A stretch of DNA of 64,000 nucleotides from assembly GCF_000003815.2 (NCBI RefSeq), contig NC_049991.1, positions 16,122,971-16,186,970 on the forward strand, given 5' to 3'. Source of the stretch: Branchiostoma floridae (lineage: Eukaryota; Chordata; Leptocardii; Amphioxiformes; Branchiostomatidae). The translations under genes and the position numbers were made by a program. This document shows, piece after piece, positions 24,433-37,185 of the stretch (position 1 is the stretch's first letter; every line of letters begins with the position of its first letter). The notes under the pieces are model-generated. The model saw only the letters and a program-made list of their open reading frames with translations, had not been told where the DNA came from and did no database searches.

Positions 24433-25734
24433 TAGGAGTGCTTCGGTGTCCACGGCACAGACTCCAAACGCAGTCGATGGACAATACATGCATCCCAAGT
24501 GTTGTGCCGATGTTTAACAATTCATCGATATCCAGCTATCACGATATCACAGGAATAGGGTCATCTGAGGTATTGGCTTATCAACATGATTATACGGATG
24601 GAAATGGAAAGAATTAGCCGTATAAAGACGTTGCTAGTACCACATGAATGATAAATGTTCCCCGCAAGCAGAAGCAGGAGCTCGATCATGGCTTCCGATG
24701 TAATGTACTGTGTGTTTGGGAAGTGCAAAGCCCGAGAGTATTGGCGCTATGAATTACAATTTTAGGGTATTCGGAGCAATCTTAACGGGTAATTATCGAT
24801 CTCCAGAACGAGACTACCAAATTCCCGGGAAGAAGACCTACATGTAGGACATGCAACTAACCAATCACAGCTTCCTTGTTCAAACACGCGTCTCTGGACA
24901 CGATCGCGAGCTAGCTGGAAAACCACTCAATGTCCTTTACTTTAGCTGTCTCATGAAGTTTATTCGCCTTCGGGGACTGCCTGCTTTGTCACGTTTGAAC
25001 GCCATCTGCAATTTAGCTATTCGGGTGCATTTATGGAACAATCATTCAGTCCTTCTCCCCTGCAGCCAGCTTATCAAAGTTTCACAGCGTAGGTAACGAC
25101 ATAGCAAAATCGATAAAGGTTCAGGCACAATATAATACCGTGTCTCTGCCTACAAATGTGTCGTAAAAACAAACACACAGATTGAATATAGCAAACAGCA
25201 CGAACCTAACATTCCCTGTCAGTATAACTATTCTTCACCAAAGATATATAGATTTGTTATGAGAACATCCTGTTGAAAGAGATGTCGGAAGGTCTCATCG
25301 TAAAAACGAAAGTGGGTCAGGGCGGATTTTCTTTACGATGAGTTCTATCGGGAGGAAACCCTGTTTTATGATCTCATTTTACAATCAGGGCATCTGGACC
25401 AAGACCAACAACTCACATTTCATTGTTTAATCACATTTCTCTTATCGATCACATTGACCTCATTTTTGCACGGTGTAGGTTGTTATCCATATATGGGGTC
25501 ATGCGTAACTACGATCTTTATGCTTAGTGATGGAATAGTAGTGTTAACTGCGGGGTTGGGGCGAGTTGATCATTTTTTTGGGGGTATTTATTGTGTTTGT
25601 AGGAATTCCGTATAGGTGAAGGTTTATTTTCAAGGGTAAATGATGATAAAAGATACATACAGACTTACAGACATACATATTTCAGGTTATAGGAAACTTT
25701 TTTTTAGGTTAAAAGAAACACAGATTAGCATAAG

Positions 25735-25817
25735 TAGTAAAAGCAGTCTTGACTGCTGGATATAAGCATATATGTACAATGTATGCTTAAATCCAGCAGT
25801 CAAGACTGATTTTACTA
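25735..25817. mobile_element. Hairpin MITE with ~36-bp arms
   Basis: 25735-25770 is nearly the reverse complement of 25782-25817 (CAGTCTTGACTGCTGGAT in the stem). A second inverted pair, CAGATTAG at 25721 and CTAATCTG ending at 25845, lies outside it, so the palindrome may extend further. No coding capacity. Confidence 0.7.
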
Positions 25818-27133
25818 CGATCTAACATCCTGGATGACTAATCTGCACAAACGTATACATTATCATAGCATAATGCATTTATACAACTTTACATGAAAAT
25901 GAATGATGGATTTCTTTAAAAGTTAGATTTTTACAATGACTATACCATTGGAATGATGACGGCGATACATAGAATCTTTGCTTTTATAATTAGAATCTTT
26001 GAAAGGAGACCTTTTCATCTCTATCAGGTGTTTTTATCTGTTTAGGTGTTCACGCAGCTGCTATAACGTGCTTTGGTTGACTGTAGTGTTCCGCACCAAG
26101 TCCATATAGTCAATGCATATGATCTCTAGTGTAAACAGCAGTCCCCAGATGGTCCATTACCACTAATGGAAAAGATTACTCATGTCAACGCAGGAGCGAC
26201 AGTCTTTGCTTACCTCTACTTGGCATATGTCAGGCTTTCACTAGGTAACTCCCATTGGGTTTCCCGTCTACGGAGGAAGTAGGTTGGAGTTTTCTCTTTA
26301 GATGGACTCATTGCTTGTTGAGGTAGGAAAACGGGCGAATCCTACCTTAGAGTGGAAATATCGGCTGCATTTCTATGAATAGGCATTGGGATATTGATGG
26401 AGACCGTCTGCAACAGATTTTAAATTGGCGGCCACCGGAAATTGTCTCAATCTACCTTATCCTTTAATTTATACCATACCAAGCGATGAATAAGTATGAA
26501 TTTCTATATTACACAAAAGCGAAATCCTACTTTATGAACATTGTGAGAAATGTGGTAAAGATGAAAGGCAGCTGGTATCTAGCGAAGTAGAAGCAAATGT
26601 GAAAGATCGAGAGGTTTGAAAGCATTCAACTTTTCCATATTCACCATCATTTCTTTAAAACCGAAGGCCACCTATTAGGCGTTGCGATGAACGGTTTGGT
26701 GATCAGTTGATGTAATTCAGAGACGGATACACATTTATTTGTTCACGCTATGAACGTCTTAGCACCACCCATAATGGACTACAGGTGAAGTTTGTTAAGT
26801 AAAAATTTATTGTGCAGAGCGGACGAAGTTGCCTTTTGCATGTCACCCACCTGTACGGTAACTTGACATCTTTAACTGACGTAGTTAAGATTAATGACTC
26901 ATTTAAAGACAAGGAAACTGATCAACTAGCTTCGGTTAGTAGTAGCAGCAATGGTAAAGTAGTAGTAGAAGTCACAACTCATGCACGTTAAAAACACTAC
27001 ACTTAAAAGTATGGTCCTTCGGTGTGAATGGGTGAGAACTATTCTAAGCAGGCTTCGCAACCCCTTATCCTCCTATTGGGTAAGTTATATATATCACTAG
27101 AAAGGCCGACATTTGCTTGAGAGCAAATACAGC

Positions 27134-28774
27134 ATATTTCAGCCATCTCCCTCCCCATGCAACAATAGGCTATTTCAAAATCACCCATTTGAAAAATCAC
27201 TTTTACTAATGACGGTTTAACCCAAAAATGAGTCTTACAAAATTCCCCCGTTCAAGAATGGACTCCAGTGCACCCTATGTGAATTTGCACAATAGACCAG
27301 TCCAGAAATACTCCCACTGAAACCTTGGCCTTTTGAATAAGAAACCAAATCCAAAATTGAATTTAGCAAAAAAGGTCCCAGTGCATAAAAAGGTATAATA
27401 GACCAGTCTAAAAACACTTCCACTAAAATTGAATTTTGAATCATCACCCGTTCAAAACTGAATTTGAAAAAATCCCCCTTCCGTGTGCAAAAAATGGACT
27501 CTTCCATGTAAAGTAGAGCAGTCCAAAAATACATCCGCTAAAATAGGACTTTGACATAATCACTGAAGTCCAAAAAATGGATTTAAAAAAAAGCCCCCTC
27601 TATGCAAGAATGGACTCTTCCAGAACACCCATGTAAAATTGCAAATTAGACCAGTCCAAAAATAACCCTACTGAAAGACTTTGAAAAACTAGAAGTCACC
27701 AAAGTCCAAAATATGAATTTTGAAAAATCCCCCCTCCGTGCGAGAATAGACTCTTCCAGCACACATTCTGTAAAATTGCAAAATAGACCTGTCCAAAAAT
27801 GCATCCACTGAAAGACTTCACCAGTCCAATGATGAATTTAAAAAAAAAAAAAAACGAACCCCTCCGTGTAAGAATGGACTCTTCCAGATAACACCGGGCT
27901 CGCTGATTGGCTGCCACCCCCCCTCTTTAGGATATAGATTCAGGCTAAGTGATTGGTTACCTATCTAATTAGATTAAATAGACATATATGCCAGTAGGTC
28001 CAATCTGCAGCTGGGGGTCAACGACCTTAAGGTCATTGACCCCTCTGGCTATTGGAAAATGACAAAAAAATCCCCAAATATATCATTTTGACGTAGTCTA
28101 TGACAAAAATTATACATGTGTCATTTGAATAAATATCTAGTGCACCCTTTTACCAAAATTTAGGTCATTTGGTTTTAAAACCAGAGCACAATAGCCAAAA
28201 GTGTACTTTTTGGTCATAAAATGGCCAAATAATCGCAAAATTGAGCATTTTATTGTACCGTATGCCTCAAGTGTTATTGACTCCATGTGCGCATATGTCT
28301 AGGGCACTCCTATACTAAATTTCAGGTCATCCGGTTCTAAAACCAAGGTACAGGAGCCAAAAGTGTCCTTTTTTGGTAAAAAAATGACCAAAAAATCGCA
28401 AAAATAAGTATTTCGTTATACTGTACACCAAAACTGATATTGAATCTATATGGGGGACTTATCAAGGCACATCTGTACCAAATTTCAGCTCATTCGGTTA
28501 TAATACCAGGGTACAGGGGGCCCAAATATACAGTTTTGGTCTTAAGATGACCAAAAAACCTTAATAAAATCATTTAAGAGACAGATATGGAAAAAATTAA
28601 AAAAACATCCGAGGGTATTGGCCTACTCTACCCTTGTGCCAAATTTCAAGTCATTCGGTTGAGGAACAAGGGAGATACCGTGTTCTGAAGATTTGACAGG
28701 AGAAAGAAAGAAAGAAAGAAAGAAACATTACGAATACAATATATTTCACCATACCTATGGTATGGCTGAAATAT
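27134..28774. mobile_element. Non-autonomous Helentron-like (or Tc1-like) element with internal tandem repeats
   Basis: A 13-bp inverted repeat, ATATTTCAGCCAT at 27134-27146 and ATGGCTGAAATAT at 28762-28774, bounds the unit. Inside are about six degenerate 100-120-bp repeats (about 27230-27900, carrying TAGACCAGTCCAAAAATA and ATGGACTCTTCC). Then come about four degenerate 170-180-bp repeats (about 28060-28690, carrying CCAAATTTCAGGTCAT-like words), a GAAA microsatellite (28703-28723) and a terminal hairpin (28741-28774). No transposase frame is present. Tandem core, microsatellite and terminal hairpin recall Helentron-associated (HINE/pearl-type) elements. A TA on each side would equally fit a mariner-type insertion. 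Confidence 0.65.
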
Positions 28775-29018
28775 AATAAGTCAATTTGCGACATTGAGAG
28801 AGGGGATGCTGTCGGGTCTTGTTACGTGGTGACTATTTAGTAAGTGAACCACCTTATCATCATTAAAAGATGGTAACACCAGGCTCGACGACGATTCGAT
28901 TAAAACGAAGACAAAACGCCTGCCACCGTTTCAAATGAAGATGCAAGCCATGTCACCATTAAGACAGATTTCTGTACACATCTCAGTATCACCTCTATTT
29001 CTTTTAAATCGATTTCTA

Positions 29019-29361
29019 GCCATCACCCATATATAAGAATGAGTGTTGTGAATGTCGTTTAGACCCTGAGGCAGTTGTACAATGGCACAGGGACAAAGTC
29101 AGTCCAGTAGAGTGGAAAACGCCCCAGATGTTCACCTACAGAATCATCAAGACAGACGACTATCGCTGGTCCCAGTGGGTCATCACCCTCCATAGGACAC
29201 GGGTGAAACGTTCCACATTTCCGTGTAGCCAATCTGCGTGTTTGCCCGTGTGTTCCGACCGTAAATCCCCCTGCTGTATCGGTCCGTCAGAGCCAGCTGC
29301 GCACGGTCCGACTCGTGTTAAGGGCTTGATGCTGGAGAGCTTTAGCGATTTGTGTACGTAG
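29019..29361 (+). other. Unassigned open frame of about 114 codons (ATG at 29128, 77 aa)
   Basis: The frame is open from a stop near 29017 to the TAG at 29359-29361. Upstream of its first ATG it still reads protein-like (DPEAVVQWHRDKVSPVEWK, then FTYRIIKTDDYRWSQWVITL). It could be an exon of an unmodelled gene, a gene relic or chance. No family recognised. Confidence 0.2.
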
Positions 29362-32300
29362 CCGTCTTACAACAGCCGCCGACTCAGCTTCCTGTATTGG
29401 CAAACAGCTTCCTGATGGCCGAGATAACAGAGCGTCTCGATTGAAGCACTCACCGGAGCTTTGTATGGATTTGTCTGTCCTTTCTGTAACGTAGACTCGC
29501 CAACTTCCGGAAGAATGGGTACTTTTCCTGCCTAGATAGTCTCACTGTCTCGTGGCTGTCTTGTTCACTTCTCGTCAAATTCGGACGCCTTCAGTGTTTA
29601 CCTAGGCGGGGGAGATTTTCTCCTCCGTCGGTGGCAGATACAAGTTTGTGTGGGAGTGATGTAGTGATCGTACAAGTGCCGGGTGAGTAACACAGCACTA
29701 AATATGTTGATATGTGAAGCGTCCACATCTCTTGGCTTTTGCTTTTGTTTACTTAACTTCGCGGAGCGCTTCCCAACCAGAAGGTTCTGTGCAGATATGC
29801 TGGTGAGTTGAGAGGGTTGTGTTCCTTGGCTGCCTGGGGTAGTCGGTTGGTATTCAGTTTTTTTGTCGATGAGATACAGTTCAGTTCAGTTCAGTTTGTC
29901 CTACTCTCAACGCAGAAGTCTGTTGGGAAGACAGTGACTCATTTTCCCCAGTTTTCTTTCCACACGGTAGAGAGAAAATGAGCATATGAGAAAGATTTCA
30001 CAAAAATCTTCCCAATCAGCGTCTGCTTAGAGACTGGCTGTGTATTAGAAGCATGTCGAGTGGCGTATATCGTACTTTAGTGGCGACTACTGGGGACCCT
30101 TAGGATCTTTAGTTTACAGCTATAACTAAGATTTACTTGCAGCATCGCAGAAATCGAGACAAAACGTGCCATTTTCCTAGTAGCTGGGTGTTTCCTCAAC
30201 TGAATGATTCATTCTGCACTGCGGTAATATGTCCTCTGCGGACAGCCTGTCAGGGTGAGTTTACTTGATTAGACAGGCAATAACATTTGCAGACACGCAC
30301 CGTGGACTGTTTATGAACTGTGAAAGATTGGAACCAATCCAATACCTCATCGGGACGACTCGTTCCGAGCGGTACCTCGGGCCATCCATATGAAGTTATG
30401 GACCTATCATGAGCAGTACTACATCAAATTCTAATCTGCAAATCATCCAGTGGGTATCAGAAACAATTAGATTTTCCCACGACCCGGTGGCTTTGAGCGG
30501 ATTGAAAGGGATGCATCATATACGGGGAACTGTGATATTTATACCCCACCGCCATTAGATGCCGTCTGCCACACATTTGTGACTTGAACACCAAGTTGGA
30601 AAGAGTTTCAAAAGTTGTAATGCCACTATATAGCAAGGAAACACAGACTTTGCCACCTTTTGGTGACAAACTCTTGTTAACAGAGTTTAAGCAAGATTCT
30701 CTGTCAGGAGTAAATGGGTTTTCATTCTCTGAAGCACAAGTCAGAAACAGTGGTTGTAGCATGGGTTCCTTCATAGCTAGCTTTCCAAGGGTACAATACA
30801 TAGCGAAGAGTATCAAAGTCGAAAACAAGGAAGGTACTCAAGGAAGATCGTTCTAAGATTTTGTTGTTTCATTAAGAGCAAGCTTGCAAGGTTATGTCGA
30901 AAGTTTGCCATGAATTATTCAGCAGCGTGGGAGAATTAACGTCAAGGGTGTTACACGTAAAAGGGCCATAAACCCCGCAATATCACCGTCCTAAGTAAAC
31001 ATCATTGCAAAAATCGATATTGGACAGACAGTACTAGTGTGACATCGAAGCTATTTTCTGCATAAAACTGCTACTTTTTGTACAGTTAACCATAGCAACA
31101 CATCTTTGAATTGTTTTGAGAAACGCTAGGAATGGAACTTGGCATGGTGCCGAGATAGTCTAAAACAGAACTGGGAATTTATCGCTCGTTGTATCAGTGA
31201 TATGCGACTGTAGTTGTTCAGCATTGGCGTCTCGCTACCGTTTGGCATATTTTAGGACCGATTTGGGAAGTGTTAAACAAGTTATTAACGGCGTAATTTT
31301 CCTAGATGCCATAGCGCAATCGCTTAACGTTCCTTCTGACACGCCAATCAAAAGGTCGTTGAACTAAAGGCTAAACGGACAGAGTGTTTCTACGCTCACA
31401 CATGCGCTGTCCGTGGTGCTGAATGCCCGACTATTGGGAACGGGTCAGAAATGAGTGGAAAGCACGACGGACTGAATTACATGCAAGCAGTTTTCAACGT
31501 AAACGTATATATATGTTTGAATTTGTCTATTCAGACGGTCTTATCTACAAGTAAAGCTGTTTGTTTCGAGTTTTTCCCGACCAGATGACCGCTGCGATGA
31601 TGCCAACCGACCCTTGCACCTAGACGGCATCATCTTCTCAGGGGAAATCAGCAAACATTGTGGCGCTAACTCAGCTGGTATAAAACTTCGTCTGGGAAAG
31701 TCGTCCCACGTTTGCCGTTGGGTGGCCTTCTGACAAATGGCACCAATTTTGCTCCGCGAATTGCTTTGAAAAAGATCTGGGAAGATAGACAGCGTCTCTG
31801 ACAAGGCCGCAACTTGAAGAATGGGCAGGGTACATCCAGCATCATTGTATGCCGGGAACATAATGACATTCCACGTTATTGAAGAATGTAAGTATACCCA
31901 GTCGCTGATCTATAGCGCTTTTTTGTTGTACTTCACTTAGCTCTGGAAATTCTTTATACATGTATACGTACCCGCATGGGAATATAGGCTTTTATGTGCC
32001 CATATCTCTTGATCTTAGGCAACGTGTATGAACTTCTAATATGGAGGATAAACGTAGTGGAAGACGACTACTTCGTTTTACTTCTGAATTCCTGCACGGG
32101 AATAAAGTCTCCAGGCCCGACGAAAGTGTGTTTTTATCAGGCAGTGGTAATGCGTTTTTCATTCAGGTCCTCTTTTATTCCAAAGAAGATGTAATAACGA
32201 GATATAAACTGCGTGAGCATTATGACTGCGTGAGCATTATAAAACTTGCATTATCGTAAAGAGAAAGCACGAAGAGGGTCCTTTGTTCCTGTATTATTCA

Positions 32301-34979
32301 TCCACTAAATCTAGCTGTTGGAAAGTAATTAAGGAAAACAGGAAAAGAACTACTGTATATAAGATAAATCTTTAAGGGGCCTGCCGCCTTATACTTTGTG
32401 ACTGACAGCAGATTCAATGCAAAGGTACTTTAGGAACTTTTGTAGAAGCCGTTGACTTATTCGGAGTCGAGAGCAAAGAATTAAAGATTGACGCTACTTT
32501 GTTTACAGTAAAGAGCATTCGGAAAACGATTTGGGATACTTTCAGCCTTAGCGCGCTAACGGCGAAATAGGGACAGAAATAACAGAGCCATAAATGTATT
32601 CACACGGCCTGTGACATTTAAAGGGTCTATTATTGGCCAGAATACATCGCCTTCCCTGTCTATTGTCGCCATATAATCGATGAACTGCGCGATGCTTCAG
32701 TAGTTTTCGCAACAACACACGCCACCCGGTAGGGTGAGGTCACGACAACCGGTCCTCACGAAGGCGTGTCCGCGCATTAACGATCGCAGCACTGTTTGAT
32801 CAGCGCGAGGGGAAAACTTCAGGCTCAGTTCAGCACTGTGTGAGGTGACTCAAAATAAGACGTAAGTCTGTACAGGTAATGTTGTAAATGTTGTAAAGCT
32901 GCAAATCTTCTTTCTAAATGTCTACAATGATGGCCTGTTGCAGTCATAATTACCCTCCATTAAGATATAAGAAATGTATGATGGAATAGAATTATACACA
33001 GTATACCGCCATTTCCCTGCTAACGTAGCCTAAAATATTGCAGGATATTTCGACAACTGTAACATCTAGATCCCCAGGGTTATCTAAAACTTCTCCAGCC
33101 TCCATTTGTCCCCAATCAATACTCAGTAAGAGCCCGTTTGTTGATCATATCTCTCTGACTTCCGCCTCTGCTCACGGTTATCGGCGATGTATGAAGCTTT
33201 AATTGAAGTATTATCCGCTTCGCTGGCTTCAGATGCGCTGAAGTGGAGATTCTCCAGTGCGCTGTGGGGGTGATGGGAAGGGTAATGTGTAATAGTTGCA
33301 GAAATATATATTCCATGTGTGATTAGATTTATGGATACTCTCCCATCAGATATACTCATCTAGTTTTCTACATCATTACAGTCAAAAGTTTATCGAAATA
33401 GTTAAAGAAAGTGGGACGGTACAGGCAAAATACAAATAACTTGCTGTTCTTTATCTTAATACCTTTATTTGATCGTTATATTCAACATATCCATATCTTA
33501 ATTGGTATCTTAATTAATCAGGATGCCTATGTGAATACTAACCAACTACCCAACCAATCAGTCAGTTAGCCAGCCAGCCCAACACGAAACAAACATTATA
33601 ACCCAATTAAATGGACAAAAATTGAATTAACATGGGCCTCTTTATTCAGTTACAAATCACAGTATCAGAAGAAAGGAAAATGCTTCAGGTCTTTGCAAAC
33701 ATAATTACGATGACACGTTCAAAATTATGTATATTTGGCTCATAAGTGCAACACAGAAGATTTAAACGCCTCTACCGGGAAGGTACGTTATGGGAGAACA
33801 AGAAAGGCTATTAACTGTGTCCAGCAATACTTCTGCATACGTACACGCAATATATTCTTCTCTGCCTTTTTGAAAATTATAGCGGTCCGCTGCTTTTCAG
33901 CTCCTAGCAGCGCGCAAAAGTGTTCCTAATGTGATTAGAGGCTTGATTGGTTGAATACATCAGATATATGGGAAAGTGGCGTTCAATTAAGGCCTCCCTG
34001 CCAACTCAGCCCTCTCTCCTGTTAGTACTCGCACGTTTATTCCTGTCTGGAGAACATCCTATCCCTGTAGACCGAGGTTTAAGGATCAACAGCAGCGCAA
34101 TATCCCACGGAAGCGGTTGGCCTCCGCCCCGTGACAAAGGGTTAGTGGTGGTGTCGTATTGAGCCTTCCAATATGCTTTGTGAGATTAGAGACTTAGCGA
34201 AGAAGTCGGTGCTTGTGGACAGCCAAGTCCCATGCCGTCGTTAAGTCTAAAATTGTCAATAAGGACTCACGGCAATTACGACGTGCTTTAAGTCTGTAAA
34301 GACGCTCGTGATCGATAGAGATTAGGTACTCTCGGAGACACGAAGTATACTGCTTGGATACTTGACTTGGTACGTATGGGTATGGGTCGTGTAAGTACCG
34401 GTGGTATAACAACATCATTACTTTACTAGATACTACTTTGCAGCCTTTGGTGTCAAGATGTTTGCATCTTTTTTGAAGCTGATCAAAATCAGATGGATTG
34501 AAAACTTTTATACGTCTATATCATGTCAACGTCAATGTCAGCGTTTGTAACAATCGTTGTGCAAACGTAGGACGCATGTTGCCCACAACAGCTGTTCACA
34601 GACATCGGATCTTTCTCCCCCCAAAGGCCTATAGCAACCTTCTGGACCGGGCAACTTTTCCACAAGACAAATGATCTGTCAGTCCGTAAAAACTCATTCC
34701 GCGAAAGCCATAATTCTTGACATTGCGCATAATTGGCAAAGTCGGCAGAGGTTGACGGAACCCTCACCTAGGGGGTCATTTCCCTTTCGCCGAAATTAAA
34801 ACATATTAGGACCAACGAAGGGCAGACGAGAAATGAACCATTTACTCCCCAAGGTAGTCATCTGTCATCCCCTTCGGCCTCAAACTGCGCGACCCGCTCT
34901 ACAGATGAGGAAATGTCCAGAATATACAAGGAGACTTGCAAATAGAATCACTCCTGCACACACGGAAGCGTTATAAAGC

Positions 34980-35095
34980 CTTTCTACTTGATAAAGTATC
35001 TTACTAATTAATCCCTTATCATTAATTAAGTCGGTAGATGATAATCATATGATTGTTGACAGTTGGGGCGTAATTAATGACCCATAACACACTAT
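34980..35095. promoter_or_regulatory. Cluster of homeodomain-like TAAT sites (speculative)
   Basis: Several TAATTA/ATTAAT cores (near 35005, 35022, 35070, 35092) accompany TGACAG and ATAATCATATGATTG within 115 bp in the gene-poor region. Such density is seen in some developmental enhancers but also arises by chance in AT-rich DNA. Confidence 0.2.
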
Positions 35096-36553
35096 TAATT
35101 ACACAAGAAAATCAGTGAATTCCCTGGTCTGTTGGACCATAATTGAGTGTACACGCATGTGCAGTAGTCGTGGCAGGGACGTTCGATTATTCCTGTCGAT
35201 TTTCTATGACTCTGACATTTTGGTCGAAACACGAAATAGCCTTTGCAAGTAAATTGCCTATCAAACTGGCAAACGCGACCCTTTGGCGTTCTAGGGACCA
35301 TGTGGCATATTTTGACGTATACCCTGCCGTTAGCGTTGATTCATATACCATTTAGAGGTTATACATGTTGTAAGGTCTGTATTACCGAAGCAGGTGGTTG
35401 GTGCCATTGTCAAAGCCAGCTCGACATAAATTTCTCGTGTCCGATCTATAGGGTATATCCGTGGTTTCCCCTGACTCCGCCAGTCAGGCATTCTAATCAG
35501 TAGGTCTGGACACGGCAATGAGCCGGTAGGGTAGTTCACGGTCAAACTGTAATCTGTCCCAAACGTAACGTTACATGGGCCCATTCATATTTTTGCAGGG
35601 TTAGATGGATTGAATGTTTGTTAATGTGTTATGACCCATCTCCTTTCCGTGACTATGCTCACAAACTTCTTAAACATCCTAAATATCATAGTCATTAAAA
35701 TCATTGATTACTCTTTTAATTTTTATCACTCATCAATTGAGAAGGTCCTGGAAGAAGCCCCTGGGAAGTTGTTAACTTTTTATCAGTGATTTCTTTCCTG
35801 GTACTGTTTGGGATAACTGCGAAATGTAAAACAGGCTCTCGTACAACTGTCGGAAAATCTATTTTACGCTCACGGATATACTATATGTTATAATGTATTT
35901 GTTATATATACTTAATTCCCCATCACTATTTCCCAAGTGTAACAAACCCTTCCGCATTACCATCGGCACGTCCCGAGGATTACTGCGCCCCGCACGCGTG
36001 TATCTGTGCGTTTTGTCCAGGGAACGCGCATGGTCTATTTCATTGAAAACTGGCAAGTGATAATCCCCAACCAATATCTGGAGCGGCTGTAGGATGGTGA
36101 CATAGAATACTTTATGAGGTGAACTAACACTATTTGGTCCTACAGAAATGATTTTTTTATTGAATGTAGGTGGCAAAAGCCTTCTACAAAGAAAGGTGGC
36201 ATTCAAAGACCTATTTAATGATGGACTGGGGATCTGTCTATGTGTCCTTGGCCATCAATCTTCTTATGTGCAAGGTTGCATTTTGTTCCTTGGACACGAT
36301 GTCAACCATTGCCCTTTCAGCAACTGAGATAGATAGATAGCGAACTTGTCAGACCGAAATTTATCACTAATGATTGTGTCCTGGGGACCAGAGTTCAGGA
36401 GGCTAATGCGCCTAACCTGATAATGCGAATTAGTCTGGTCGATCCGTTCCACAATGGCACTTCACGCAGATCGTTTAATCAGCCTCTAGCCAGTCCAGGG
36501 TTGGTTCACCGTGGGTGGAACATACGTTGTTGAACCGTCTTTCTCTCCTGCAG

Positions 36554-36676
36554 GTTTTGCGAGCTTTCAAGAGACGGCTTGAACTCGTCATACACGGGTG
36601 GGGATGTGACAGGAACGGCCCGGTTGGAGAGGGACCATGGACAGAGGTTATCGGACTGAACCTGTGATCGGTGTAG
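36554..36676 (+). other. Possible non-coding 5' exon of the 37 kb gene
   Basis: CTCTCCTGCAG precedes the segment and GTACGT follows it. An acceptor (CATTTTCAG, ending 37122) precedes the 37 kb coding start, so an intron of about 446 bp is plausible. The ATG at about 36637 would open a short upstream frame ending soon after the junction. Confidence 0.3.
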
Positions 36677-37185
36677 GTACGTTATTTTGTTGTGATAATA
36701 GGACCTTTCAGTCAATAATGATGCTTGTGTTGCATGTGGTGACTATTAGCAAATATCTGTAGAAATGCTTGTAGAATTAGAAATTAAATCCTATGGTCTG
36801 AGTAATAGACAATTTCTCTGCAATTTGCCGTAATGCATCTCATCTGCACGACTGATTCCGCTGGCAAGATTCCGCTGGCAATGCCCCGGTGCCCTACTGG
36901 ACACTGTCTTTGCTTATGTAACGATTCTGCTCTAGAAGATCTTCTTCAGAAGATAACTTGACTTGGCAGTGTCATGTTATCTCCACAGCTGATGTATTAC
37001 ATACTTAACTCAGGGTAGAGACATCTTAGTTAAAGTACCTTTTTATTTTCGTCTTCGAGGTAAAACTGAATACGCTCGCTTTTCTTGTCTTCTTTCTGTT
37101 ACCTTATTTGTTGCATTTTCAGAGAACGGCAATTATTCAGCCTGAAGCAAAAGTCAGTGTGGTCAGCTTGAGACAAGAACTGATA

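Larger units (their letters stand above)
22976..27133. other. Intergenic, no gene recognised
   Basis: About 4.2 kb without a convincing coding region. It holds a short inverted repeat (24303-24432) and a hairpin (25735-25817). Confidence 0.6.
28775..36553. other. Gene-poor region, no firm gene
   Basis: About 7.8 kb without a recognised gene. Points of note are an open frame at 29019-29361, a more GC-rich stretch with a donor-like GTGAGT at about 29682 that could be a first non-coding exon, another GC-richer patch at 32690-32860, and an AT-rich TAATTA cluster at 34980-35095. The remaining frames are short and unlike known proteins. Confidence 0.5.

Noticed and set aside
25666..25845. CRISPR-like or other prokaryotic repeats
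   Set aside because: The window is clearly animal nuclear DNA; repeats are palindromic MITEs and satellites without regular spacers.
30457..30856. Overlapping frames on both strands (123 and 90 codons)
   Set aside because: No recognised family, no splice context and mutual overlap; not enough to call a gene.
31541..31869. Minus-strand frames of 106 and 67 codons
   Set aside because: No domain recognised, and both frames overlap each other in one region.
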